DNA of 64,000 nt from Yoonia vestfoldensis DSM 16212 (GCF_000382265.1 NZ_KB907977.1:124001-188000); one strand, 5' to 3'; positions 20,682 through 30,456 are shown, counted from the first letter of the stretch. A program made the numbers and translations. Notes: generated from the letters alone by a model not told the origin.

Positions 20682-21712
20682 GCGTCGAGTTCGGCGGATT
20701 GCGCCCAGAGGTTGATCTGTTCCTCATCGGCATATTGGTCGATCAGCGCCAGTTCCGCGGCGGTGAAATCCAGATTAGCGATGGCGCCCGCGCAATCGGT
20801 CACCTGCGACGGTTTCGACGCACCGATCAGCGCCGTCGTGATCCCGCCATCGCGCAGCACCCATGCAATCGCCATCTGCGCCAGCGTCTGGCCCCTGCCT
20901 TGCGCAATCTCGTTCAGCTTGCGGATGTTCTGGATCGCCTTGTCGGTCAGCATCGACGGAAACAGCGATTTATCCTGCGCGGCGCGGCTGCCCTCGGGGA
21001 TGCCGCCCAGATATTTGTTCGTCAGCATCCCTTGGGCCAGCGGCGTGAACGCGATGGACCCGATGCCAAGGTCTGTCAGCGTGTCCTTCAACCCGTCCTT
21101 TTCGACCCAGCGGTTGAGCATGTTATAGGATGGCTGGTGGATCAGGCAGGGCGTGCCGAGGTCTTTCAGGATCGCCACAGCCTCGCGCGTGCGTTCCGTG
21201 TTATAGGACGAAATCCCCGCGTAGAGCGCGCGACCAGACCGGACGATGTAATTCAGCGCGCCCATCGTTTCCTCCAGCGGGGTGTCAGGATCGAAGCGGT
21301 GCGAATAAAAGATATCGACGTAATCCAGCCCCATCCGTTTCAGCGACTGGTCGCAGGAGGCCACCAGATATTTGCGGCTGCCCCATTCCCCGTAAGGTCC
21401 GGGCCACATGCCGTAGCCCGCTTTGGAGCTGATGATCAGCTGGTCCCGATAGCCGTGGAAATCATTGGCGAGGATGTCGCCGAACGCCTCTTCCGCAGAT
21501 CCCGGCGGCGGGCCGTAATTGTTGGCCAGATCGAAATGGGTGATGCCATGGTCGAACGCCGTGCGGCAGATGTCACGCTTGGTCTGGTGCGGGGTGTCAT
21601 GGCCGAAATTGTGCCACAGGCCCAAGGAAATCGCGGGCAGTTTCACCCCCGATGCCCCGCAGCGGCGATAGATCATCTTCTCATAGCGGTCTTCGGCGGG
21701 GGTGTAGGTCAT
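20678..21712 (-). CDS. Aldo/keto reductase, YghZ/MgrA-like
   Basis: 344 aa NADPH-dependent AKR with the AKR14-like long form. Catalytic tetrad visible: Asp and Tyr in FDLANNYGPPPGSAEE, Lys in ISSKAGYGMW, His in YSHRFDPDTP. In E. coli this family reduces glyceraldehyde 3-phosphate and methylglyoxal. An ideal AGGAGG ribosome-binding site precedes the ATG at 21712. First gene of the xylosidase operon; a role in sugar aldehyde reduction is plausible. Confidence 0.88.
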   Translation of the reverse strand: MTYTPAEDRYEKMIYRRCGASGVKLPAISLGLWHNFGHDTPHQTKRDICRTAFDHGITHFDLANNYGPPPGSAEEAFGDILANDFHGYRDQLIISSKAGYGMWPGPYGEWGSRKYLVASCDQSLKRMGLDYVDIFYSHRFDPDTPLEETMGALNYIVRSGRALYAGISSYNTERTREAVAILKDLGTPCLIHQPSYNMLNRWVEKDGLKDTLTDLGIGSIAFTPLAQGMLTNKYLGGIPEGSRAAQDKSLFPSMLTDKAIQNIRKLNEIAQGRGQTLAQMAIAWVLRDGGITTALIGASKPSQVTDCAGAIANLDFTAAELALIDQYADEEQINLWAQSAELDA

Positions 21713-21827
21713 CGGTTTCCTCCTAAATCGATTTCGTGAAAGCATCACGGGTGCCGTGCGATGTCAACCGCAAGGCGGCGTGGTGCTGCACCTTGTTCCG
21801 TGGCTGCGCACCGCTATCCTTTGGGTC

Positions 21828-22499
21828 ATGGGCAGGGTGTTTCTTCAGACAGGCGGTCTTTTGCTGGTGATGCTGCTGGCGGCACCCTTTGCCTTCTATG
21901 CCGCGGGTTTCGGACAGGACGGATTGCGCGGCACGCTGGACGGCCCGCATTACCTACTGTCGGAAAACGGCCCCGCCAATGCCGGTATCTTTTCGCATAT
22001 GCTGCTGGGCGCGCTGATCACGCTGCTGGTGCCGTTGCAACTGATCCGGCCTTTGCGCGCGCGCCTGCCCGCGCTGCATCGCTGGACCGGGCGGCTGGTC
22101 ACACTGGCGGCAGGGATCACGGCATTGGGCGGGCTGGCCTATATCGCGCTGCGCGGCACGATCGGTGGGGCGGTGATGGATGCAGGCTTCACGCTTTATG
22201 GCGCGCTGATGCTGCTGGCGGCGGTCCAGACCTATCGCCATGCCCGCGCGCGGCGGCTGGACCAGCACAACGCATGGGCGCTGCGGCTCTTTTGGCTGGT
22301 TCTGGGGTCGTGGCTGTACCGCGTGCATTACGGGCTGTGGTATCTGACGACGGGTGGCCTGTGGTCCACGCCCGCATTCACGGGTGCCTTCGATCTGGTG
22401 CAGAATTTCGCCTTTTATCTGCCCTATCTGATCGGGGTCGAGATTTACCTGCGCCGCCGCTTTTCATCGCCCGGACGCCGTGCCAAGCTGCCCGCATGA
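21828..22499 (+). CDS. DUF2306 multi-pass membrane protein
   Basis: 223 aa with about six hydrophobic helices. The conserved DUF2306 features are HMLLGALITLLVPLQL, LHRWTGRL and DQHNAWALRLFWL. Function unknown; the His-rich helices recall haem-binding membrane proteins. The start is uncertain: ATG 21828 is reported, but GTG at 21783 with an upstream AAGG is possible. The stop overlaps the next ATG as ATGA. Confidence 0.8.
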   Translation: MGRVFLQTGGLLLVMLLAAPFAFYAAGFGQDGLRGTLDGPHYLLSENGPANAGIFSHMLLGALITLLVPLQLIRPLRARLPALHRWTGRLVTLAAGITALGGLAYIALRGTIGGAVMDAGFTLYGALMLLAAVQTYRHARARRLDQHNAWALRLFWLVLGSWLYRVHYGLWYLTTGGLWSTPAFTGAFDLVQNFAFYLPYLIGVEIYLRRRFSSPGRRAKLPA

Positions 22500-23428
22500 C
22501 AGACCTGATGACACTGGACGGCACCCCCGTCTCCCGCCTGACCTTCGGCACGATGCAATTCGGCGGCAAGGCCGACGAAGCCGAAAGTGCGGCCATGTAT
22601 GACGCCGCGCGCGGCGTTGGCATCAATCATTTCGACACGGCGGTCCGCTATACCGAGGGGGCCGCCGAAACCATCCTTGGCCAGTTGATCAAGAATGAAC
22701 GGGACAAGATCTATCTGGCGACCAAAGTCGGCTATACCGGCGGATCAGGGCGCGCCAATATCCTTGCGCAATTCGACATCTGCCGCAGCCAGTTGCAGCA
22801 GGATCAGATCGATCTGCTCTATCTGCACCGCTTCGACGACGCTACGCCGCTGGAAGAAACCTTTGCCACGATGGCAGAGCTGCAATCGCAGGGGCTGATC
22901 CGGCAGATCGGCGTGTCCAACTATGCCGCGTGGCAGGTAATGAAAGCGCAGGCTGTGGCGCGCAGCTTTGGCACGCGGATCGACGTCATGCAGCCGATGT
23001 ATTCCTTGGTCAAACGGCAGGCCGAGGTCGAGATTTTTCCCATGGCGCAGGATCAAGGCATCGCGCTGGTACCCTATTCGCCCTTGGGCGGCGGGCTGCT
23101 GACGGGCAAATATGCCAGCGGTGGCACGGGGCGGCTGACCGATGATCCGCGCTATGCCGTGCGCTACGGGCAGGGCTGGATGCATGACACCGCCGACCGC
23201 CTGACCGCTGTGGCGCGTGACGTGGGGACCGACCCCGCCACGCTTGCCGTGGCATGGGTCATGTCCCATGCGACAAGGCCATCGCCCATCATCTCGGCGC
23301 GGTCACTTGCGCAATTGCGGCCATCGCTCGCGGCGGCGGATTTCACGATGTCGCCAGCACTTTATGACGAGATCACCGCACTCAGCCCCGCGCCGCCGCC
23401 AGCCACCGACCGGCTGGAAGAGGCGTGA
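22496..23428 (+). CDS. Aldo/keto reductase
   Basis: 310 aa AKR. Catalytic residues: Asp in HFDTAVRYTEG, Lys in LATKVGY, His in LYLHRFDD. NADPH-binding end IISARSLAQL. Closest in look to AKR11/12-type general oxidoreductases. It is not closely similar to the AKR at 20678-21712. Coupled on both sides: ATGA with DUF2306, GTGA with the FAD oxidoreductase. Confidence 0.88.
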   Translation: MTDLMTLDGTPVSRLTFGTMQFGGKADEAESAAMYDAARGVGINHFDTAVRYTEGAAETILGQLIKNERDKIYLATKVGYTGGSGRANILAQFDICRSQLQQDQIDLLYLHRFDDATPLEETFATMAELQSQGLIRQIGVSNYAAWQVMKAQAVARSFGTRIDVMQPMYSLVKRQAEVEIFPMAQDQGIALVPYSPLGGGLLTGKYASGGTGRLTDDPRYAVRYGQGWMHDTADRLTAVARDVGTDPATLAVAWVMSHATRPSPIISARSLAQLRPSLAAADFTMSPALYDEITALSPAPPPATDRLEEA

Positions 23429-24495
23429 TCGACTTTCTGATCATCGGCGGCGGTGTCGCAGGCCTTTCCGCCGCAGCACGGCTGTCGACCTTGGGCAGCG
23501 TCACCGTGCTCGAACGCGAGGATGCGCTGGCCTATCACGCCTCCGGCCGCTCTGCCGCCTTGTTCGAGGAACATTACGGCAAGCCGTCGACCGTCGCGCT
23601 GAACCGCGCCAGCCTTGATTTTCACCGCAGCGCCGACGTGCTGTCGCCGCGCGGCCTGATGCTGATCGGCAGCGCGGCCGAAGCCGATCTTTTCGCAGCC
23701 GACGTGCAGGCCATGCGGATGACCGAGATCACGATGGATGAGGCCCTGGCCCTGATCCCGGTGCTGAACCCCGACCATGTGGACCGCGCGGCCTATGATC
23801 CCGGTGCATGGGACATCGACACCGACAGGCTGATCCAGACATTCGCAAAAACCGCGCGCGGCAATGGCGCGCAGATCGTGACCAAGGCTGAGGTCACGGG
23901 GATTAGCCGCACCGCGCAAGGCTGGGCCGTGAGCACAAAGGGGGGCGAATTTGAGGCGCGCCAGCTCGTCAACGCCGCGGGCGCATGGGTCGATGTCATC
24001 GCCGCGATGGCGGGGGTGGCCCCTTTGGGGTTCCAGCCCTTGCGCCGGTCAATGGCGCGGATTCCGGCGCCTGACGGGCATGATGTCCGCGCCTGGCCGA
24101 TGGTCTTTGGCGCGGGCGAAGGCTGGTATGCCAAACCCGATGCCGGCGCGTTGATCGTATCCCCCGCCGAGGAAGACCCCACAGACCCCCATGACGCCTA
24201 TGCCGACGACATGGTGCTGGCCGAGGGTCTTGCGCGCTACGAGGCAAACGTGACCACGCCCGTCACCCGTCTGCTCGCGTCATGGGCGGGGCTGCGGACC
24301 TTTGCGCCGGACAGGACACTTGTGCTGGGGCCGGACCCCGCCCATCCCGGTTTCATCTGGTGCGCGGGCCAAGGCGGTTACGGGATGCAATCCTCGCCCG
24401 GGGCAAGCCAACTTTTGGCCGATCTCATCAGCGGAAACACGCCCGCGATCAGCCCGGATATGGTGGCGGCACTGGCGCCCGACAGGCTGCGCTGA
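23425..24495 (+). CDS. FAD-dependent amino acid oxidase/dehydrogenase (DAO family)
   Basis: 356 aa. N-terminal Rossmann dinucleotide motif IIGGGVAGLSAAARL and C-terminal GQGGYGMQSSPGASQLLADL, the FAD-binding end of the DAO/GlpD family. The insert ASGRSAALFEEHYG resembles D-amino acid or glycine/sarcosine dehydrogenases; substrate unknown. Begins with GTG at 23425 overlapping the AKR stop as GTGA, which fixes the start because no ATG lies near the dinucleotide motif. Confidence 0.85.
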   Translation: MIDFLIIGGGVAGLSAAARLSTLGSVTVLEREDALAYHASGRSAALFEEHYGKPSTVALNRASLDFHRSADVLSPRGLMLIGSAAEADLFAADVQAMRMTEITMDEALALIPVLNPDHVDRAAYDPGAWDIDTDRLIQTFAKTARGNGAQIVTKAEVTGISRTAQGWAVSTKGGEFEARQLVNAAGAWVDVIAAMAGVAPLGFQPLRRSMARIPAPDGHDVRAWPMVFGAGEGWYAKPDAGALIVSPAEEDPTDPHDAYADDMVLAEGLARYEANVTTPVTRLLASWAGLRTFAPDRTLVLGPDPAHPGFIWCAGQGGYGMQSSPGASQLLADLISGNTPAISPDMVAALAPDRLR

Positions 24496-24559
24496 ATTAT
24501 TCAACGCCGCGTGCCTGCGCGCCCTTTCAAACAGCGCAGCACTGACATATCTGCATCCG

Positions 24560-24853
24560 ATGAACCGCGACAGCGACCGTAACCGAGCCAGATTTGACCG
24601 ACAATATCGCAAGATAGCGCCGCTGGTGCCGGGTATGGCAAGCCTGCGCAAACCCGGCTGGATGATCGCGCGGGTTCTGGTCGCCGTCGTCTTCATTCTG
24701 GGCGGGTTTCTGGCGATCCTGCCGATTTTCGGGCTCTGGATGATCCCTGTGGGCCTTTTGTTGCTGGCCATCGACTTGCCCGCCCTGCAAGGCCCCGTAT
24801 CGCGCCTGCTGATACGGGGGCGCAGGTGGATCGCGCTGCGGCGCAGGCGCTAG
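24560..24853 (+). CDS. Small two-helix membrane protein
   Basis: 97 aa. A basic N-terminus (MNRDSDRNRARFDRQYRK) precedes the KPGWM turn and a hairpin of two membrane segments (MIARVLVAVVFILGGFLAIL and LWMIPVGLLLLAIDLP), with a strongly basic Arg-rich tail. This looks like small proteins found near the inner membrane in Rhodobacterales (PGPGW-like). No clear ribosome-binding site before the ATG. Its last four bases overlap the convergent dehydrogenase gene. Function unknown. Confidence 0.6.
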   Translation: MNRDSDRNRARFDRQYRKIAPLVPGMASLRKPGWMIARVLVAVVFILGGFLAILPIFGLWMIPVGLLLLAIDLPALQGPVSRLLIRGRRWIALRRRR

Positions 24854-27342
24854 CCGTCGATCCGGATCTTGGCGTTCTGCGGATCGTATGGGCTGTCTTC
24901 GACGATCACGGCGGGCCAGAGCTTGTCCAGCATCTTGACCTGCAACTGCGTGCCGACAACCGCCAGTTCCGGTTTGACATAGCCCATCCCGATGGATTTG
25001 CCAAAAGCCACCGAATAGCCACCCGAGGTCAGACGCCCGACGCGCGTGTCGCCATGATAAAGCGCCTCGCGTCCCCATGGGTCGGCGTCATCGGGTCCGT
25101 CGATCAGCAGGGTCACGCATGTGCTGCGGATCCCCTTGGCCAGCATCGCATCCTTGCCGTGGAAATCCTTGGACAGGTCCACAAAGCGCGGCAGATCAGC
25201 CTCCAGCGGTGTCGCGTCGCGGCCCAATTCGTTGCCGAAAGCGCGGTATGATTTTTCCTGCCGCAGCCAGTTTTGCGCGCGTGCGCCGACCAGCTTCATG
25301 CCATGTGCAGCACCCGCCTTTTCCAGCAGATCGAACAGGTAGTTCTGCATCTCGATCGGGTGGTGCAATTCCCAGCCAAGCTCGCCGGTATAGGCCACGC
25401 GGATCGCGTTGACAGGGCACATGCCCAGTTCGATCTTTTGCGCGGATAGCCACGGAAAACGCTTGTTCGACAGGGCGGTCGCGGGGTCGGCGTCTTTGAT
25501 CACGGCGGCCAGCACGTCGCGGGATTTGGGGCCAGCGATGGCGAAAACGCCCCATTGCGTGGTCACATCCTGCGCGTTGATACGGCCGAAGGTGGGTTCC
25601 ATGTCTTCAATCGCCTTGATCAGGTAATCCTGATCGTAAGCGGTCCATGCGCCCGCAGAGACAAGGTAATAATCATTCTCGCCATTGCGGACGATGGTGT
25701 ATTCGGTGCGCGTCGTGCCATGGGCGGTCAGCGCATAGGTCAGGTTGATCCGGCCAATTCGCGGCAGTTTGTTGGTGGTGAACCAGTCCAGAAACGCCGT
25801 GGCCCCCGCGCCCGTGATCCGGTGCTTGGTAAAGGCGGTGGCGTCGATCAGGCCAACGCCTTCGCGGATCGCTTTGGCTTCCTCCACCGCATATTGCCAC
25901 CAGCCGCCGCGCCGGAAAGACCGGCTGTCATGGTCGTTGAACCCTGCGGGGGCATAGTAATTGGGCCGTTCCCAGCCGTTCACAAAGCCGAATTGCGCGC
26001 CGCGAGCGGCCTGGCGGTCATAGGCGGGCGATGTGCGCAGGGGGCGGCAGGCGGGGCGTTCCTCATCCGGATGGTGCAGGATATAGACGTGGTCGTAACA
26101 TTCCTCGTTCTTGCGCGCGGCGAATTCGGTGGTCATCCAGTTGCCGTAACGCTTGGGGTCGAGGCTGGCCATGTCGATCTCGGCCTCGCCATCGACCATC
26201 ATCTGCGCAAGATAATAGCCGGTCCCGCCAGCGGCGGTGATGCCGAAACTAAACCCTTCCGCCAGCCACATATTGCGCAACCCCGGCGCCGGGCCGACCA
26301 GCGGGTTCCCGTCGGGCGTGTAACAGATCGGGCCGTTGAAATCGTCCTTCAGGCCAGAGTTTTCGCAGGACGGAATCCGGTGGATCATCGCCATATATTG
26401 GTCTTCGATCCGTTCCAGATCGAGCGGGAACAGATCGGCGCGGAAGCTGTCCGGCACGCCGTATTCGAAACAGGCGGGCGCGTTCTTTTCGTAGACGCCC
26501 AGAATCCAGCCGCCCCGTTCCTCGCGCACATAGGATTGCGCGTCCGCGTCACGGATGACGGGATGTTCGACGTGGCCGTCGGCACGGAACTGCACCAGCG
26601 CGGGGTCCTGATCCATCACGATGAACTGATGTTCGACAGGGATCGCTGGAATCTTGATGCCAAGCTTTTTCGCGGTGGTCTGGGCATGGTTGCCGCTGGC
26701 GGTCACGACATGTTCAGCGGTGATGACGATCTGTTCCTCGGACGGCACAAGGTTGCCGCCCTTTTCCACCATGCGGGTCGCGGTCACGTCCCAATGGGTG
26801 CCGTTCCAGTGGAACGCATCGGCCTGCCATTTGCGCACAATCTCGACCCCGCGCTGGCGCGCACCTTTGGCCATCGCCTGCGTCACGTCGGCGGGGTTAA
26901 TGTAGCCGTCGGTGTGGTGATAAAGTGCGCCTTTCAGATCATCCGTGTTGATCAGCGGCCATTTCGCCCTGATCTGATCGGGGGTCATCCAGACATAGGG
27001 CACATCGCAGGTTTCCGCCGTTGACGCATAGAGCATGAATTCATCCATGCGGTCCTGCGTCTGGGCCATCCGCAAATTGCCGACGACGGCAAAGCCTGCG
27101 TTCAGGCCGGTTTCAGCCTCCAGCGATTTGTAGAAATCGACGGAATACTTGTGGATATGGGTTGTGGCAAAGGACATGTTGAAGAGCGGCAGCAGGCCCG
27201 CCGCGTGCCATGTGGAGCCCGACGTCAGCTCGTCGCGTTCCAGCAGCATGACATCGTCCCATCCGGCCTTGGCCAGATGATACGCGATGGACGTTCCCAC
27301 AGCACCGCCACCGACGACCAATGCTTTGACTTGCGTTTTCAT
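24850..27342 (-). CDS. FAD-dependent oxidoreductase with GcvT folate domain (dimethylglycine/sarcosine dehydrogenase family)
   Basis: 830 aa two-part enzyme. Residues 1-390: DAO-type FAD domain with ALVVGGGAVGTSIAYHLA and the covalent-flavin-type histidine region SGSTWHAAGLLP. Residues about 430-830: GcvT/aminomethyltransferase-like tetrahydrofolate domain (AYTGELGWELHHP, LGRDATPLEADLPRFV). The family oxidatively demethylates dimethylglycine or sarcosine and passes the C1 unit to folate. Roseobacters carry many paralogs, so the exact substrate is open. The ATG at 27342 has GAGGG upstream. No sox or dmg partners adjoin. Confidence 0.88.
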   Translation of the reverse strand: MKTQVKALVVGGGAVGTSIAYHLAKAGWDDVMLLERDELTSGSTWHAAGLLPLFNMSFATTHIHKYSVDFYKSLEAETGLNAGFAVVGNLRMAQTQDRMDEFMLYASTAETCDVPYVWMTPDQIRAKWPLINTDDLKGALYHHTDGYINPADVTQAMAKGARQRGVEIVRKWQADAFHWNGTHWDVTATRMVEKGGNLVPSEEQIVITAEHVVTASGNHAQTTAKKLGIKIPAIPVEHQFIVMDQDPALVQFRADGHVEHPVIRDADAQSYVREERGGWILGVYEKNAPACFEYGVPDSFRADLFPLDLERIEDQYMAMIHRIPSCENSGLKDDFNGPICYTPDGNPLVGPAPGLRNMWLAEGFSFGITAAGGTGYYLAQMMVDGEAEIDMASLDPKRYGNWMTTEFAARKNEECYDHVYILHHPDEERPACRPLRTSPAYDRQAARGAQFGFVNGWERPNYYAPAGFNDHDSRSFRRGGWWQYAVEEAKAIREGVGLIDATAFTKHRITGAGATAFLDWFTTNKLPRIGRINLTYALTAHGTTRTEYTIVRNGENDYYLVSAGAWTAYDQDYLIKAIEDMEPTFGRINAQDVTTQWGVFAIAGPKSRDVLAAVIKDADPATALSNKRFPWLSAQKIELGMCPVNAIRVAYTGELGWELHHPIEMQNYLFDLLEKAGAAHGMKLVGARAQNWLRQEKSYRAFGNELGRDATPLEADLPRFVDLSKDFHGKDAMLAKGIRSTCVTLLIDGPDDADPWGREALYHGDTRVGRLTSGGYSVAFGKSIGMGYVKPELAVVGTQLQVKMLDKLWPAVIVEDSPYDPQNAKIRIDG

Positions 27343-27468
27343 GCTGACGATTCCCTCGGCGCTGCGTTGGGTGCAATCTGCTTGAAAGACGCAAGGCGCG
27401 ACAGAACCAGCCGACGCCTTGTCGCACAATTGCGACAGCGGGCACCGGAACCGGAAAGCGTTGCAGGT

Positions 27469-28680
27469 CTAGTTGCTGCCGACGACGCAGCGGCGCACGC
27501 CGTTTTGCAACGTACAGGACTGCCCGCTGAACCCGCCTTGCACTGCGGGTCGTGTCGTCCCTTCATCAGAAGCGATCGCGACGCCGGTTTCAGGCAGCCG
27601 CGCGACAAGGGCCAGAACCTCCGGCGCGATATCGTAATCATTCGACAGATAATCCGCGAGGCTTTGCTGCGACGTCCCCGGTTTGCCGACTTCTGACAAG
27701 ACGTAATATTCGTGGTTGTTCCACGCCCGCCCGCTGTTCGCCATCAACCGCGCATAGGTGCGCGCCGTGTTTTCCGCGCTGCCGTCTTCAAGCAGTTGCA
27801 AAACGTCGCCTCTGATAACCTCGAGGCTGGGATAATTCAGCAAAAGACCTGTCATGTCGGTGATCTCGAACGTCGCGATCTGGGTAACAAGCCGCTGGTT
27901 GAGCGTGTCCAGCGCCTTGCCTTCATTCAGCATCGCCATCGCGCGGTAGGCGGGTGTCGGGCGCGGCGGCAGGTCCGACAACGGGTCGGCGTCGCGCGGA
28001 ACAAACCCAAGACCCGCCAGGACATCGCCCGATCGGGTGGGCAACCTGTCATTGACCGCGGCAAGGTCCAATCCGCCCAGCAACGCGGCAAGCGCAGCGT
28101 CGCTGCTGTTTGTCAGGATGGAAATCTCGACCGTTTCGGCGACCTCGGGATCACCGACCGTGGCGGACAGATAGCGGTAATTCACCGGGACAGGCACCTC
28201 GTTGCCGTCGATGACGGAATGACGCGGGTTCATGTAGAACGGCACCGCCTCAAGCGATCCGAAGACATCGCGCTCGGGTTCTTCCTCGACCGCGGCCGGA
28301 CCATACCCAAGCCGTTCGGCAAAGCTAGCGCGGCGCTGCACGAAAGGCGCGGTCTGCATACGCAGCGCGATCATTTCCTCGCCAGAAGAGAATGTCAGCG
28401 CGACCCCGTCCTCGTTGCCGAGCCGTGCGCTTTCGAATGCGAACAGGATATCGTTCGTCGTGGTCGCGGCCGTTGGTGCCGGGTCGAAAAGCGCGCCGGT
28501 GATGGTTTCACCATCCGCTGTCTGGTAGGGTGCCGTGGTCCAGCCCGCCGGCGGCGTGATCGTCACCGATTGCAGGCTTCTGGCCAAGGTGTAGCTGTCC
28601 AATCCCTGCTTGAAAAAGAACAGGATCGCCGCCGCAAAAACGACCAGACCGACACCAAGAACAGGAAGAAGGATGCGCAT
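27469..28680 (-). CDS. Unknown membrane-anchored periplasmic protein
   Basis: 403 aa. A single N-terminal membrane helix (MRILLPVLGVGLVVFAAAIL, then FFFK) anchors a large domain with several acidic and beta-prone stretches. The C-terminus holds a CTLQNGVRRCVVGSN end with two cysteines likely to form a disulfide, a small motif reminiscent of KxGxxRC-type export tails. No family recognised. Stand-alone between the dehydrogenases. Confidence 0.7.
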   Translation of the reverse strand: MRILLPVLGVGLVVFAAAILFFFKQGLDSYTLARSLQSVTITPPAGWTTAPYQTADGETITGALFDPAPTAATTTNDILFAFESARLGNEDGVALTFSSGEEMIALRMQTAPFVQRRASFAERLGYGPAAVEEEPERDVFGSLEAVPFYMNPRHSVIDGNEVPVPVNYRYLSATVGDPEVAETVEISILTNSSDAALAALLGGLDLAAVNDRLPTRSGDVLAGLGFVPRDADPLSDLPPRPTPAYRAMAMLNEGKALDTLNQRLVTQIATFEITDMTGLLLNYPSLEVIRGDVLQLLEDGSAENTARTYARLMANSGRAWNNHEYYVLSEVGKPGTSQQSLADYLSNDYDIAPEVLALVARLPETGVAIASDEGTTRPAVQGGFSGQSCTLQNGVRRCVVGSN

Positions 28681-28786
28681 GACGCTGGACCCCTTTGATG
28701 ATACGTTTCACGATGAAAAACAAAGCAAACGCCGCATCCGGGATTTTCCGAAGTCGGGCAGAACTGGTTGTGATATCAGTGTAGCG

Positions 28787-29773
28787 TCATAACATGCTTG
28801 GCACAACCAGATCTGGCGGCCGATGCCCATCGGAAAAGGTCTTGATGTTAACAATTACTTTCTCGCCCATCTCGATCCGGCCTTCCAGCGTGGCCGACCC
28901 CATATGGGGCAGCAGGATCGCGTTGGGCAATTCCTTCAGACGGGGGTTGATCAGGTGGCCGCGCTCGAACACATCAAGGCCCGCGCCTGCGATTTCACCG
29001 GCACGCAGCATCCGCGTCAGCGCGTTTTCGTCGATCACCTCGCCGCGGGACGTGTTCACGATCACGGCGCTGGGTTTCATCAGTTTCAACCGGCGTGCGT
29101 TCATCAAATGGAAGGTCGACGGCGTATGCGGGCAGTTGATCGACAGGATGTCCATCCGCGCGACCATCTGGTCGAGACTTTCCCAATAGGTGGCATCCAG
29201 CGCCTCTTCCACCTCTGGGCGCAGACGGCGACGGTTGTGGTAATGGACCTGCAGACCAAAGGCAGCAGCGCGTTTGGCGACCGCCTGCCCGATCCGGCCC
29301 ATGCCAAGGATGCCAAGACGCCGCCCCTTGATCCGGCCCCCCATCATCGCGGTGGGCGTCCAGCCCTGCCATGTGTCCGATTGCGCGAGTTTGATCCCCT
29401 CGCCCATCCGGCGCGTCACGCCAAGGATCAGCGCCATCACCATATCGGCGGTGTCATCGGTCATCACGCCCGGCGTGTTGGACACATGGATGCCGCGCTG
29501 GCGCGCGGTCGCCACATCGATATGGTCGACACCCGCGCCGTAATTGGCAATGAGCTTGAGCTTGTCACCCGCACGCCCCAAGATTTTCGCGTCGATCTGG
29601 TCGGTGATCGTGGGCACCAGTACATCGGCGGATTGCATCGCATCGACCAGTTCGTCCGGCGTCATCGGCGCGTCGGTATCGCGCAACTGCACGTCGAACA
29701 ATTCCTTCAGCCGGGTTTCGACCTGCTCTGGCAATTGTCGCGTCACGACAACAGTAAGATGCTTTCCTGGCAT
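28787..29773 (-). CDS. D-2-hydroxyacid dehydrogenase (glyoxylate/hydroxypyruvate reductase type)
   Basis: 328 aa NAD(P)-dependent enzyme. Rossmann motif GILGMGRIGQAVAKR, then the catalytic Arg in NTSRGEVID, the Glu in AGLDVFE and the His in LLPHMGSAT. It resembles GhrB-type glyoxylate/hydroxypyruvate or glycerate dehydrogenases; the exact substrate is not settled. The ATG at 29773 has GAGGG at good spacing. Divergent from the SH3 gene. Confidence 0.9.
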   Translation of the reverse strand: MPGKHLTVVVTRQLPEQVETRLKELFDVQLRDTDAPMTPDELVDAMQSADVLVPTITDQIDAKILGRAGDKLKLIANYGAGVDHIDVATARQRGIHVSNTPGVMTDDTADMVMALILGVTRRMGEGIKLAQSDTWQGWTPTAMMGGRIKGRRLGILGMGRIGQAVAKRAAAFGLQVHYHNRRRLRPEVEEALDATYWESLDQMVARMDILSINCPHTPSTFHLMNARRLKLMKPSAVIVNTSRGEVIDENALTRMLRAGEIAGAGLDVFERGHLINPRLKELPNAILLPHMGSATLEGRIEMGEKVIVNIKTFSDGHRPPDLVVPSML

Positions 29774-29880
29774 GGTTCGTCCCTCTTGGCTTTTCAAATC
29801 CGGTCCTGCGTGGCAGGTTGCGCCAAAGGGACGCGCAGCACAAGAACGGCGCGCCCGAAACGGGCAGTAAAAGGTAGAAA

Positions 29881-30411
29881 ATGAACAGTTTCGTTCGGTG
29901 GCCCCGCGTTGCGCGCATGGCCGTTTGCGCCGTGCTGCTGGCCAGTGCCGCCGCCGTTGCGCAAGAGGCCAGCGACGGCCCCGCAATCGGGCCTGAAACC
30001 AACCTGCCAGTGCCCCGTTTCGTGTCGCTGAACGCGGGCGAGGCCAATGTGCGGCGCGGCCCGTCGCTGTCGCACCGGATCGACTGGGTGTTCAAACGCC
30101 GCAATATGCCGCTGCAACTGGTCGCGGAATACGGCCAGTGGCGGCGCGTGATCGACCGCGACGGGCAAGGCGGATGGATTCACTACACGCTGCTGTCGGG
30201 CGCCCGCACGGTCCTTGTCAACGAAGAGCGCACCACGCTGCGCGCGCGCCCCGACCCGGATGCGACCGAGAACGCGATCCTCGAACAGGGTGTCATCGCG
30301 CGGCTGGGCGAATGCGAGCCGGACTGGTGCCAGCTCAACGCGGGCGGCTATCGGGGCTGGGTGCCGAAATCGGACATCTGGGGTGTCACCCCCGAAGAAC
30401 TGCGCGAATAG
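29881..30411 (+). CDS. SH3-domain periplasmic protein
   Basis: 176 aa exported protein: N-terminal signal (ARMAVCAVLLASAAAVAQ), then two bacterial SH3 repeats, NVRRGPSLSHRIDWVF at about residues 57-72 and TLRARPDPDATENAIL at about 119-134, followed by a Cys pair CEPDWC and GGYRGWVPKSDIWGV. Such proteins bind peptidoglycan or partners in the envelope. The TAAAAGG stretch serves as ribosome-binding site. Found beside D-2-hydroxyacid dehydrogenases in related bacteria. Confidence 0.85.
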   Translation: MNSFVRWPRVARMAVCAVLLASAAAVAQEASDGPAIGPETNLPVPRFVSLNAGEANVRRGPSLSHRIDWVFKRRNMPLQLVAEYGQWRRVIDRDGQGGWIHYTLLSGARTVLVNEERTTLRARPDPDATENAILEQGVIARLGECEPDWCQLNAGGYRGWVPKSDIWGVTPEELRE

Positions 30412-30456
30412 CACCCGCGCATTGTCAGCGGCAGCGTGATTGCCTAAGCACCGGGG

